From: JAWXCM01 sp034408745
GTDB taxonomy: Bacteria > Acidobacteriota > Terriglobia > Bryobacterales > Bryobacteraceae
Length of the DNA: 64,000 bases
NCBI GenBank assembly: GCA_034408745.1
Contig: JAWXCM010000012.1
Coordinates: forward strand, 1-64,000
Direction of reading: 5' to 3'
The translations under genes were made by a program, and so were the position numbers. A model generated the notes under the pieces. The model did not search any database. It was not told the DNA's origin and was given only the letters and a program-made list of their open reading frames with translations. This document shows, piece by piece, positions 44,431 through 53,320 of the stretch (within the stretch, counting starts at the first letter, position 1; every line of letters begins with the position of its first letter).

Positions 44431-45074
44431 CGGGGACCTCCTACCGTAACGGTTCCAATCGAAATCGCGATCGGCACAGGAGCGGGTGTTGCGCCTGGGC
44501 CACCGGCGCTACCAGAGCCTCCGCCTTTGGTGGCGAAGATCACACCGCCGGCAGCTGCTCCTCCGAGTAGCGCAATGAGGAGCGCTTTCTTACTTCCACC
44601 GCCTGACGAAGCACCAATGCCTCCGGCGGATGTGTTGGTCTGAGCGAGTGTCGCAGCGCCTGAGCGGCCCCGGGACTCGGCTGTAACCCGAATGTTAAAA
44701 CGTCCTTCGGCATTGTTCGGCGCGAGTCCTGATGTGGAGGCGATGCCCTGCGCATCAGTCTTTATTCGGAACAGGTTTTGCGATTTGCCAAAGCTGACTG
44801 AAGGTCCGATAGCCGGCGCAGTGAACGTGACATCGGCGTCAGAAACTGGCTGGCCGGATTCGTCTCGAACTTCGACACGAATATCTCTGCCGAGTCGCTT
44901 GCGTAGGTTGTTGAAGGCTCCATCGCCTTCGGAAACGGTGATCTGAAGTGTGCTGGTTTGCGCACCCGCAGAGAAGAGGTTACCTGCTAACGCGGTTATT
45001 ACTGCCACTAATGAGAGCTTGCGGAGCATAGAATGCCGTGTAGATAGACTAACAAACACCCGGGTAAGTTTCAC
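44427..45074 (-). CDS. Secreted Ig-like domain protein with glycine-rich tail
   Basis: 215 residues from a GTG overlapping the upstream stop (GTGA, with GGAGAG before it); an ATG 15 codons later would also leave a signal peptide (MLRKLSLVAVITALAGNLFS). The mature part has a big1/invasin-like Ig unit (IRVEVRDESGQPVSDADVTF, RIKTDAQGIASTSGLAPNNA). A hydrophobic glycine-rich segment (KKALLIALLGGAAAGGVIFA) follows that may span a membrane. Role unknown; probably envelope-associated. Confidence 0.6.
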   Translation of the reverse strand: MKLTRVFVSLSTRHSMLRKLSLVAVITALAGNLFSAGAQTSTLQITVSEGDGAFNNLRKRLGRDIRVEVRDESGQPVSDADVTFTAPAIGPSVSFGKSQNLFRIKTDAQGIASTSGLAPNNAEGRFNIRVTAESRGRSGAATLAQTNTSAGGIGASSGGGSKKALLIALLGGAAAGGVIFATKGGGSGSAGGPGATPAPVPIAISIGTVTVGGPR

Positions 45075-46963
45075 TGTTCAATGCTCTCCGGGGTGACACA
45101 CATCGCGCCGGAATCGGAGACCAGTTCGGGTGGTACAGAATACAAGTCGTTACTGATGTAAATGGAATCGAGCATGAGATCGGTGCTTTCGAATTTCAGG
45201 TTCAGCGTGTGCTGACCAGCAGTCAGCTGACTGATGCGAGGGTAGAGGCGGGTGTCCGGAGACTCCCCCTCACCATTGAGCCGGACCCACTGCCACTGCA
45301 TGGTCCCGGAAGGGATGGTGGACAGATCGGTCCAGCCATCATCGAACGAAGCCGCAAATGAAGGGGTGGGGAACTCCGGTGCTCGCACCCTGAGCCAGAC
45401 GGCGTACTCATCCTCAAGGGGTAGCTCAAAACGAATGGCTGCGAGGGCCGATGTGTTCATTGCGCCGATGGCACAGCCGCCAGTGGCTGCGGGTTCCGAG
45501 ACTGGATAACTCCCTTGGGAGAGGCTGGCGGTTTCGGCTTCGAGGCGAAGTCCGAGAGTTTCGGATTCAGTGCGTGTGGCGGCGCCGGATTTCCTGACGA
45601 GGAATACACCGAACTCGCGGTCGGTATGTTGTAACGGATTCGGCACGGTTCCAATCGGCGCTGTAACTGCGGTCGATGTCATCGGAATGCTTACCTTCTG
45701 GCCGTCGTATATTCCCGCCAGCACAGGGCGGCCGTCCAGCGCCTGTATGTCACGAATTTCGAAGAGGTCACCCTTCTCAAGGCCCGTCCCGGAAAGGTCC
45801 ACGGAAACACGGTCGGCGCGATCCCAGTTGAAAACCGCGACGTGCGCGCGGCCTCGCTCCCAGCGGTTGGGCCGGACGAATACGCGGGCGCCGGAAGGAC
45901 GGTCGGCTGGGCGGAGGTAAGTATTCGACGGGTAAGTGGAGGAGGAAAAGGCTCTTGTACTTCCAAGCAACGTGTTGCCCCGGAAACTCGACACGGTGCA
46001 ATCGAATAAAGTTAGTGCGATGCTGCCGGAGATGAAGTAATTGTTTTCCAGCCGCAGGTCTGAGCAGCCTGCTCCAAACGCATAGTAGCCGATGTTGTTC
46101 TCACCGCCATGGTCGCGATTTGTCGGAAAGTAAGTGATGTTGTCGCGTACCACAGGCGACGCTGCGCGAATGGTCCCTCCAAGCAGGAGGTTGCGGGAGT
46201 ACGCACCGCCAAGCGAACCGTTGTTGAACAGGATGTTGCCTTCCAGGTAGAAGTTGTTCAGGAAGGTATTCGAAGTGCCGTAAATCTGGAGGCCGAGTTC
46301 GAACTGATTGAACACCACGTTATCGATAAGGAGTTTGTGGCCATCCTTGTTCTGCATGTAGGCGCCGTGCCCATGCGGCCGGTCGGGTCCCATCCAGCCG
46401 TTGTTATAGACAATGTTCCCGTAGAACTCGTTGTCCGATGCGTCCTTCCACGAGGCGAGGCCGGTGGATGTGTCGTGGATGATGTTGTTCACGACCTTGA
46501 CGTTGGGTGCGTAGACGGTGATGCCGGCGGGCTGCACTATGTCTGAAGGAAAGGGGCCCGGCTGAGCCGTGATTCGCAGGGTTCGACTGTTGAAGATCTC
46601 CAGCTCCTGGTACACGGCCCAGGCGCCCAGTACTTCAAGTCCACCGTCGATACGAACTCGTTCTCTGCGCCAGGGTCGAATGGTGATGAATTTTCCGTCG
46701 GCGCCCTGAACGCGACTGCGGAACAGGAGACGGTCCGGAGCGGAGTAGAGCCCACCGCGAAGGTAGAGTGTGTCACCCGGATTCAGGGCCTGCGGGTGCT
46801 TCAGTGCGGTCTCGATGGACCATGGGTTTGCGAAGCTGCCGTCAGCGTCTTCGACAGCAACGGGCGCGACGAAAAAGTCGGTTGCTGGTAAGGGGCTGAG
46901 GCTCACCAGACTGCCGAAGAGCAGCGAGGTGAAAAGCCGAATTTCACGTTGATATCGTTTCAT
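45071..46963 (-). CDS. Secreted right-handed beta-helix protein with CBM-like tail
   Basis: About 630 residues from MKRYQREIRLFTSLLFGSLV (signal peptide). Residues 40-90 look like the start of a DUF1565/pectate-lyase-like helix (DADGSFANPWSIETALKHPQ, LNPGDTLYLRGGLY). Then come regular coil repeats rich in N-N-x-I/F (VKVNNIIHDTSTGLASWKDA, NEFYGNIVYNNGWMG, FLNNFYLEGNILFNNGS). The C-terminal 140 residues resemble a CBM6/35-type module (LRLEAETASLSQGSYPVSEP). Such proteins in EPS loci are candidate polysaccharide lyases, epimerases or binders; a catalytic residue set is not evident. Confidence 0.75.
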   Translation of the reverse strand: MKRYQREIRLFTSLLFGSLVSLSPLPATDFFVAPVAVEDADGSFANPWSIETALKHPQALNPGDTLYLRGGLYSAPDRLLFRSRVQGADGKFITIRPWRRERVRIDGGLEVLGAWAVYQELEIFNSRTLRITAQPGPFPSDIVQPAGITVYAPNVKVVNNIIHDTSTGLASWKDASDNEFYGNIVYNNGWMGPDRPHGHGAYMQNKDGHKLLIDNVVFNQFELGLQIYGTSNTFLNNFYLEGNILFNNGSLGGAYSRNLLLGGTIRAASPVVRDNITYFPTNRDHGGENNIGYYAFGAGCSDLRLENNYFISGSIALTLFDCTVSSFRGNTLLGSTRAFSSSTYPSNTYLRPADRPSGARVFVRPNRWERGRAHVAVFNWDRADRVSVDLSGTGLEKGDLFEIRDIQALDGRPVLAGIYDGQKVSIPMTSTAVTAPIGTVPNPLQHTDREFGVFLVRKSGAATRTESETLGLRLEAETASLSQGSYPVSEPAATGGCAIGAMNTSALAAIRFELPLEDEYAVWLRVRAPEFPTPSFAASFDDGWTDLSTIPSGTMQWQWVRLNGEGESPDTRLYPRISQLTAGQHTLNLKFESTDLMLDSIYISNDLYSVPPELVSDSGAMCVTPESIEQ

Positions 46964-47018
46964 GCTGCCGGTATCTTGCCAGTGTCGAAACAAATTGAGA
47001 TCAGTCACTCCCACGACC

Positions 47019-48092
47019 TCAGTTACCAGGTGAGGAATTCACCGTTCGATCTGACGTTTGGACTGGTGCGGCGTTAACTCCGCCCGGCAGCGCCGCGCGC
47101 TGCATCAATCGAGGGCTTCCTGTGTTTACGCTGATGGCCTGAGTGAGGCGGCCCGCAATGAAATCGGCAACCACGCTGTGTGCCTTTTCGTTCGGATGTC
47201 CGTCGTATCTGGAGATTGAGAAATCACGAGACGGGTTGCGCAGGAAAGCCTCCGCCGCGTTGACGAAATCGACATTGATGGAGCGGAAGAACTGTTCGAC
47301 TGCTGCATCGGCTTTCGAATAGAGCCCGTAGTTGCCGAGCATGTTCAGTTCGGGCATGTTGGCGACAAGGAGATGCACATTGCGGTCACGGCAATACTTG
47401 CCAAGGTCTGCGAGCAGCCTCTGAGAGCGCACCCAGCCTGGGTAATCAGGGCTGTGCGAGCGGTTCACCTGATGCTCAAACTCGGTTCCCGGTACAACGA
47501 CGCCGGCGAGTTTCAACTCCATGTTGGTTTTCGTAAGGAGAAGCTCGGCGAGCTTCGATGAGAACAATGCGCGACGGAGAGAACGGACGGTCTCCAGTGA
47601 ACCTCCGTCTGCGGAATCGCTGCGAGGTTTCGCAGCCGCGGTCGACTTGATGGCTTCCTCCTGCCGACCGTAGACGTCGTTTTCGTTATAGGCAAGTAGG
47701 GCGACCTGCGGCTGAAAGGCGTCGGCATACTTTAGAAAGTCGCGAACGTTGGCCCACGTGTTGTTACCCGGCGAAGTCAGATCGAGAACAGAGACCTCCG
47801 GGCATGGCGCCTGGCATTTCTCCACCAGCCGATCCTTCAGCCGGACCGTGAAATGCCGGTCTGGCGCGACTCCGGCACCATAAAGATAGGAGTCACCAAC
47901 CAGCATCACCCGGAGCTGGTTCTGCTGCGAATGAAACCTGCCGCTGTTGAGAGCTTCGAGCACATCGCTCCGTTTGGCGGCGTTAGACAGATGCTCGCCA
48001 CCCTGGAAGAAGAGGGTTGCGGCATCGAAACGAATCATCGCTTCTCCAACGATGACGAAGACTACTATGGCGAGCAGGGCTTTTCGAAGCAT
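47019..48092 (-). CDS. SGNH/GDSL-fold hydrolase, O-acyltransferase partner
   Basis: 357 residues with an N-terminal membrane anchor or signal (LLAIVVFVIVGEAM). The SGNH nucleophile is Ser68 in VMLVGDSYLYGAG. The oxyanion Asn lies in GNNTWANVRDF, a second Asn in LLAYNENDVYG, and the catalytic Asp/His in DGHPNEKAH near residue 310. It is 3 bp from the MBOAT gene, the arrangement used to transfer acyl (often acetyl) groups onto exopolysaccharide: MBOAT passes the acyl group across the membrane and the SGNH protein loads the glycan. Confidence 0.82.
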   Translation of the reverse strand: MLRKALLAIVVFVIVGEAMIRFDAATLFFQGGEHLSNAAKRSDVLEALNSGRFHSQQNQLRVMLVGDSYLYGAGVAPDRHFTVRLKDRLVEKCQAPCPEVSVLDLTSPGNNTWANVRDFLKYADAFQPQVALLAYNENDVYGRQEEAIKSTAAAKPRSDSADGGSLETVRSLRRALFSSKLAELLLTKTNMELKLAGVVVPGTEFEHQVNRSHSPDYPGWVRSQRLLADLGKYCRDRNVHLLVANMPELNMLGNYGLYSKADAAVEQFFRSINVDFVNAAEAFLRNPSRDFSISRYDGHPNEKAHSVVADFIAGRLTQAISVNTGSPRLMQRAALPGGVNAAPVQTSDRTVNSSPGN

Positions 48093-48095
48093 GGC

Positions 48096-49517
48096 TCAGA
48101 ACTGGAAATAGATGAACTGTCGGTTGTTAAATACGCCGAACGTTACGACGAACCAGAAAAGCACGGACAACGTAGCGGCGCGGAGCAGGAAGCTGGACTG
48201 CCACATTTGGGGGCGTCGCATGAAAGCAGAAGCTGCCGCCAGGATGCCCATAGCGCAAATGACGAACATCAGGTCGGCAGGTGAGGCGAACGGCTGACCG
48301 ATCGCCGTCAGACCGGGGAGCTCGGTCAGTTTCCGGAGCACCGTGATTGCGTCCTGGATGGAGTTGGCCCGGAAGAAGATCCAGCCGAACAGCACCAGAT
48401 GAAACGTTGTAACTGTCCGCAGGGCGGCCAGCAATCGAGGAGTGCGATTCAGGCCGGTGGCTTCCACCAGCGTGGCTCGCATGTCCCGAGTTACCGTCGA
48501 GATCACGAGGTACAGGCCATGGAGCGCTCCCCAGATCACAAACGTCCAGTTCGCTCCATGCCAGAGGCCACTTACCAGAAAGGTCAGGAAGATGTTTCGC
48601 AAAGCATGGTTGCGGTTGCCGCCAAGCGGGATGTACACGTAGTCGCGGAACCAGGTGGACAGCGAAATGTGCCAGCGCTGCCAGAACTCACGAATCGACT
48701 GCGACAGATAGGGCTGGCGGAAGTTGAACATGAGATCGAATCCCATGATCTTTGCCGAGCCTCGGGCGATGTCCGAGTAACCCGAGAAATCACAGTAAAT
48801 CTGAAAAGCGAAGAAGTAAGTGGCAACCAGGATGGCCAGGGGCGAGTGCGAACCCGGGTCGTTGTAAACAGGGTTCACATACAAAGACAGGCGGTCCGCT
48901 ATGGCGACCTTTTTCACGAATCCCCAGAGCATAAGCTGGAGGCCCTCCCAGAGGAACACGCGCGAGAAGTGGTGCTCCTCATGGAACTGAGGGAGCAGGC
49001 TGTGGGCACGTTCGATGGGTCCCGCGACCAGCTGCGGGAAGAAGGACACGAAGGCGGCAAAGATTCCGAGGTGCTTCTCGGGCTGCATTACGCCGCGGTA
49101 GACATCGATGGTGTAACTGAGGCTCTGGAACGTGTAGAAGGATATGCCGACGGGAAGTAATACCCTGAGCTCCGGCAGGTGCCAAAAGAGGTTCCAGTTA
49201 TCAGCGATATAGTTTGCAGAGCCGCCGATGAAGTTGTAGTACTTGAAAAAGAAGAGCAGACCGAGGTTACTGCACAAGCTGAGAATCAGGAACATCTTGC
49301 GGCGGGCAGGAACGGCGGTGGACGCCATAAGCCGTCCCGCCACATAGTCCACGACAGTTGAGAAGATCAGGAGAGCGAGGTACTCGACGCGCCAGCACGC
49401 GTAGAAATAGTAGCCTGCCGCAAGCAGGAGCAACCAGCGAAACCGACTGGGTGTGGCGAAGTACGCCATCACCACCAGCGGGAAGAAGATTAGAAATTCG
49501 GCTGAGTTGAACAACAT
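48096..49517 (-). CDS. MBOAT-family polysaccharide O-acyltransferase (AlgI-like)
   Basis: 473 residues, polytopic membrane protein. Diagnostic MBOAT features are FFPQLVAGPIERAHSLLPQF near 159-178, FREFWQRWHISLSTWFRDYV-type motif with H283, PLGGNRNH, and the catalytic His320 in SGLWHGANWTF. Its length and motifs match AlgI/PatA-type proteins that O-acetylate alginate or other surface glycans. It works with the adjoining SGNH protein. Confidence 0.92.
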   Translation of the reverse strand: MLFNSAEFLIFFPLVVMAYFATPSRFRWLLLLAAGYYFYACWRVEYLALLIFSTVVDYVAGRLMASTAVPARRKMFLILSLCSNLGLLFFFKYYNFIGGSANYIADNWNLFWHLPELRVLLPVGISFYTFQSLSYTIDVYRGVMQPEKHLGIFAAFVSFFPQLVAGPIERAHSLLPQFHEEHHFSRVFLWEGLQLMLWGFVKKVAIADRLSLYVNPVYNDPGSHSPLAILVATYFFAFQIYCDFSGYSDIARGSAKIMGFDLMFNFRQPYLSQSIREFWQRWHISLSTWFRDYVYIPLGGNRNHALRNIFLTFLVSGLWHGANWTFVIWGALHGLYLVISTVTRDMRATLVEATGLNRTPRLLAALRTVTTFHLVLFGWIFFRANSIQDAITVLRKLTELPGLTAIGQPFASPADLMFVICAMGILAAASAFMRRPQMWQSSFLLRAATLSVLFWFVVTFGVFNNRQFIYFQF

Positions 49518-49533
49518 CGCTGTTTACCGGGTA

Positions 49534-51465
49534 TTAGTCGCCCATTGACGGCGCGAAGGCGCCAACGTTGTCGGCGGACGCCGCAGCGTGCTTCGGCGTG
49601 TTCGCCTGGAGCCAGTGCGAGTCGCACTGAAACTCAGGGATGATGCTCTTCAGATACTCCACCGCGCCACGTTCGTCGCGACGGTCCAGGATCCGCTCAA
49701 AGTCGGTCAGCCAGCGGTCGACCACGTGGTTGTCTGGGCGTGAGGTTTGCAGGATGCGGATCTTACGGTGTGCCGTGGGCAGGAACTGTTCCGAGTCGGT
49801 GTTCAGTTCTTCGTAGAGCTTTTCACCGGGACGGAGTCCGGTGTATCGGATTTCGATTTCATCGTCCGGCATCTTGCCGGCAAGCCGGATCATCTGGCGT
49901 GCGAGTTCAGCGATCTTTACCGGCTCGCCCATGTCGAGTACGAAGATTTCCGAGCCTTTGCCCATGGTTGACGCGAGCAGTACAAGCTGGACGGCCTCAC
50001 GAATCGTCATGAAATAGCGCTTCATGTCAGGGTGAGTTACCGTCACGGGTCCGCCGGCTGCAATCTGCGCCTGGAATGTCGGAATCACACTGCCGTTACT
50101 GCCCAGCACGTTACCGAATCGCACAGATACGAACCGCGTTCTGTTGGTCGGCATGGAGGACAGAATCAGTTCGTCGACCCGCTTGGTGGCGCCCATCACA
50201 CTGCTGGGATTGACGGCTTTGTCGGACGAAATCATGAGGAAGGTCTCGACACCGCAGTCGTAGGCGGCGCGCACCAGGTTGTTTGTACCGAGGATGTTGT
50301 TACGCACGGCCTCAAGCGGGTGGTCTTCCATCATTGGAACGTGCTTGTAAGCGGCCGCGTGGAATACGGACTGGATACCGTATCGACTTACTGTGTCCCG
50401 GATTCGCTCGGCATCGCGGATGTCGCCGAGCACCGGAGTGATATTGATGTTCGGGAACGACTTCGTGAGTTCGGCGTGAATGCGAAAGAGTTCGCTCTCC
50501 GCCTGATCAAACGCGATCAGGTCGCCTGGCTCAAACCCGGCTACCTGTCGGCAGAGCTCGGAGCCGATGGAGCCTGCTGCGCCAGTGACGAGAACTCGCT
50601 TACCCCGGATGCTGTCGCGAACCCTGGATTCTTCGATATTGACCGGAGCCCGGCCCAACAGATCAGAGACTGCGACGTCGCGAATCTGAGCGCTGAGAAT
50701 TCTGCCGGAGAGAATCTCGCCGAGGCCGGGAACCGTTTTGCATTCGACACCGGCGGCTCGGCAATTGGCCAGTGCTTCCTGCATTTCGCGGCCACCTGCG
50801 GACGGCATCGCAATAACGATCTCGGCGATCTTTGTGCGTCGCCGGGCCAGGTTCGAAACGATCTCCGCCGCCCTCCGGCCGGTGCCAAGGACTGGAACGC
50901 CGTGAATACGAACGGCGCGTTTGCTGGCGTTGTCGTCGAGGTAGCCGACGAGCTCATAACGGAGGCCAGGATTGGTCAGGATTTCGCGGGCCAGTGTGGC
51001 ACCGGCCTGTCCTGCGCCGTAAATGAGGATCTTTTTGCGTGAGGCTTTGCGACGCTGAATCATCGTGGATTCCGCGTAGAGGCGCCCCGCCATACGAACG
51101 GCCGAAGTTCCTGTGAAGCAGATCAGAAAGTCGAGTATGTATACCGAGCGTGGAAATGAAGCGCCCTCCGTAATGCGGAGGACAAGGGCGAATGCGAGGG
51201 AGGCGCCGACGTTGGCCCAGAAGATTCGCAGCATGTCGTTGATGCCGGCCGAGCGCCAGACGACGCGGTGGATGCGCGCGAAGGAGAATATGACTGTCTT
51301 AGTGAAAAAGGCGATCAGGATAGCGGAATACAGATGCTGCATCTCCGCAGCCGGAACCTCGAAATCGAAACGGAGAAAAAACGCGGCCAGCGCCGCTGCC
51401 GGGAACACAGCCAGATGCGCGAAGCGCGCGATGTGGTGAACGATGGTGGTCAGAAATCTGAACAT
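49534..51465 (-). CDS. CapD/WbpM-type nucleotide-sugar 4,6-dehydratase, membrane-bound
   Basis: 643 residues. Four N-terminal transmembrane helices (1-130) and a CoA-binding-like Rossmann domain (KKILIYGAGQAGATLAREIL) are followed by the catalytic extended SDR domain: VLVTGAAGSIGSELCRQ near 295, VFHAAAYKHVPMMEDHP, and the active site MISSDKAVNPSSVMGATKR with Ser-Asp-Lys replacing the usual Tyr-x3-Lys, as in WbpM/PglF. The reaction is dehydration of UDP-GlcNAc or similar to a 4-keto-6-deoxy sugar. The neighbouring DegT aminotransferase would aminate the product. Confidence 0.92.
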   Translation of the reverse strand: MFRFLTTIVHHIARFAHLAVFPAAALAAFFLRFDFEVPAAEMQHLYSAILIAFFTKTVIFSFARIHRVVWRSAGINDMLRIFWANVGASLAFALVLRITEGASFPRSVYILDFLICFTGTSAVRMAGRLYAESTMIQRRKASRKKILIYGAGQAGATLAREILTNPGLRYELVGYLDDNASKRAVRIHGVPVLGTGRRAAEIVSNLARRRTKIAEIVIAMPSAGGREMQEALANCRAAGVECKTVPGLGEILSGRILSAQIRDVAVSDLLGRAPVNIEESRVRDSIRGKRVLVTGAAGSIGSELCRQVAGFEPGDLIAFDQAESELFRIHAELTKSFPNINITPVLGDIRDAERIRDTVSRYGIQSVFHAAAYKHVPMMEDHPLEAVRNNILGTNNLVRAAYDCGVETFLMISSDKAVNPSSVMGATKRVDELILSSMPTNRTRFVSVRFGNVLGSNGSVIPTFQAQIAAGGPVTVTHPDMKRYFMTIREAVQLVLLASTMGKGSEIFVLDMGEPVKIAELARQMIRLAGKMPDDEIEIRYTGLRPGEKLYEELNTDSEQFLPTAHRKIRILQTSRPDNHVVDRWLTDFERILDRRDERGAVEYLKSIIPEFQCDSHWLQANTPKHAAASADNVGAFAPSMGD

Positions 51466-51478
51466 GTTGATGGGTCTT

Positions 51479-52678
51479 TCAAACCGTTGTTGCTGTGAGC
51501 ACGCCGCGCTGAGCTCGAACGGCGGCGGTGAGGCCGTCCGCCACGCGGATTACTTCCTCGTCAGTAAGTCCCGGGTAAATGGGCAGGGACAAGATCCGGG
51601 GGTACAACTCCATGGCGCGCGGTACGAGCGCGGGATCGGCCCACGCGAACCGCTGATAGTAGGGGTGCGCCGGTACAGGGATGAAGTGCACGCTGCAGCC
51701 GATGCCTGCGGCGCGGAGGTGGTCGATGACCGCGGCGCGGTCTATGGGTGCTTTCGTGTTGCCGACGCGTGCGACATACAGATGCCAGGCGTGGCGCGTG
51801 TAGTCGGGCACGCGAGGCGTCTCAATGTCAGGCTCGGCTGCGAGGAGCTCCGAGTAGAGCGTCGCGATCTCTTCGCGGCGCGCGCGGAAGCGCTCCTGCT
51901 TGCGTAACTGGTGAATGCCGATAGCCGACTGCAGGTCACTGAGGTTGTATTTGAAACCGCACTCGACTACCTCATAGAACCACTTGCCTTTCTCTGTGTA
52001 TCGATTCCATGCATCGCGGCTTATGCCATGAAGACACAGGATGCGCATGCGGTCGTTAAGTTCCTGCCGGTGGGTGGTGACCATCCCACCTTCACCGGTT
52101 GCGAGACTCTTGGTTGCATAGAAGCTATAAGCCACCGCATCGCTGTTGAGACCGGATTGAGGGTCGCTGCCTCCGATGTGAGTGCCACGGTAGTGAGTCG
52201 ACGTGGCATGCGCCGCGTCTTCGATTACAAGAAGACCGTACTGGCGGGCCAGCTTCCAGATACCGGTCATGTCACAGGAGGCACCCGCGAAGTGGACCGG
52301 CATGATGGCGCGTGTACGGCGAGTGATGCGGCGCCGGACGGAGTCGAGACAGAGGTTGCCGTACTCGTCGATATCGGCCAGCACAGGCTGCGCACCCACA
52401 TGCAGTATGGTGTTCACTGTGGCGCAGAAAGTAAGTGGAGTTGTAATTACCTCATCGCCTGGTCCGATTCCGAGCGCGTGCAATGCCAGGTGCAGTCCCG
52501 CCGTGCAGGAGTTTACAGCCAGTGCAAACGGCGCGCCTGTGTAAGCGCGGAAGTCGGCTTCAAACTGCGCGGTGCGGCCACCAGTAGTGAACCAGCCGGA
52601 GCGCAGGGTCTCTGCTACTTCCTGGATCTCCTCCTCGCCGATTGATGCGAGATGGAAAGGGATGTTTTGGGCACTCAT
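51479..52678 (-). CDS. DegT/DnrJ/EryC1-family PLP sugar aminotransferase
   Basis: 399 residues. PLP-binding Lys190 is in YSFYATKSLATGEGGMV, with EDAAHATSTHYRG near 153, PVHFAGASCDMTGI and CGFKYNLSDLQSAIGIHQL. This family transaminates 4-keto or 3-keto nucleotide sugars. It directly follows the 4,6-dehydratase gene in the chromosome and precedes the initiating sugar transferase (4-bp overlap). Together they resemble the bacillosamine/QuiNAc4N-type module, in which a 4-amino-4,6-dideoxy sugar is made and placed on the lipid carrier. Confidence 0.92.
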   Translation of the reverse strand: MSAQNIPFHLASIGEEEIQEVAETLRSGWFTTGGRTAQFEADFRAYTGAPFALAVNSCTAGLHLALHALGIGPGDEVITTPLTFCATVNTILHVGAQPVLADIDEYGNLCLDSVRRRITRRTRAIMPVHFAGASCDMTGIWKLARQYGLLVIEDAAHATSTHYRGTHIGGSDPQSGLNSDAVAYSFYATKSLATGEGGMVTTHRQELNDRMRILCLHGISRDAWNRYTEKGKWFYEVVECGFKYNLSDLQSAIGIHQLRKQERFRARREEIATLYSELLAAEPDIETPRVPDYTRHAWHLYVARVGNTKAPIDRAAVIDHLRAAGIGCSVHFIPVPAHPYYQRFAWADPALVPRAMELYPRILSLPIYPGLTDEEVIRVADGLTAAVRAQRGVLTATTV

Positions 52679-53316
52679 GAGCGGGCATCTCCGAGGATCT
52701 GTCGTTGGATTTGGCCGGAATCGAAATGGTCCGGCATAAGGGACAGGTAAATGGTCATTGCGAGCAGGCGCAAGTCAGTTAACAATGACCGGTGGCGTAT
52801 GTAGAGAAGATTGAGCTGGAGCTTGGCTGGCAGTATCTGACGGCGGTATGCGTATTCCGGGTCGGAGTGTGCACCAAGGATCTGCTCTTCATTTCGAAAA
52901 ACCAAAGTTGCCAGATCGGTGATGCCCGGTCTGACTTCCAGAACCTCGCGCCAGGCGGGATCGGCGAGGTCGACAAAAGCTGGTACCTCCGGACGTGGGC
53001 CGATGAGTGAGATGTCGCCTCGGACGACGTTCCAAAGCTGAGGCAACTCATCGAGCTTGAACTTGCGCAGGATGCGCCCGGTTCGAGTAATCCGGCTGTC
53101 CCCGGATGCGGTGACTCGGGTTCCGGCGCCAGTTACCCGCATGGAGCGAAATTTCAGAAGGTTGAATGGACTACCGTTTCTTCCAGCCCGCACCTGTCGA
53201 AACAGGACCGGCCGCCCGTCCTCAAGCGCCACTGCGACCGCAACGGCCGCGAGGACAGGTGACAGCAGCACAAGCCCCGCCATGCACAACGGTCTTTCGA
53301 TACGGTCGAGATTCAT
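52675..53316 (-). CDS. Initiating undecaprenyl-phosphate sugar transferase (PglC-like)
   Basis: 213 residues from ATG (MNLDRIERPL), 4 bp after the GT2 stop; an upstream TTG would add eight residues. One reentrant membrane helix (LCMAGLVLLSPVLAAVAVAV) is followed by the conserved block FRQVRAGRNGSPFNLLKFRS, LRKFKLDELPQLWNVVRGD and SLIGPRPE. It is the short monotopic type (PglC/WcaJ-C). It transfers a sugar 1-phosphate to undecaprenyl phosphate, the first step in repeat-unit assembly. Confidence 0.9.
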   Translation of the reverse strand: MNLDRIERPLCMAGLVLLSPVLAAVAVAVALEDGRPVLFRQVRAGRNGSPFNLLKFRSMRVTGAGTRVTASGDSRITRTGRILRKFKLDELPQLWNVVRGDISLIGPRPEVPAFVDLADPAWREVLEVRPGITDLATLVFRNEEQILGAHSDPEYAYRRQILPAKLQLNLLYIRHRSLLTDLRLLAMTIYLSLMPDHFDSGQIQRQILGDARS

Positions 53317-53320
53317 GTGG

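Noticed and set aside
50032..51042. 336-codon frame antisense to the CapD-type dehydratase
   Set aside because: Shadow; no recognisable motif.
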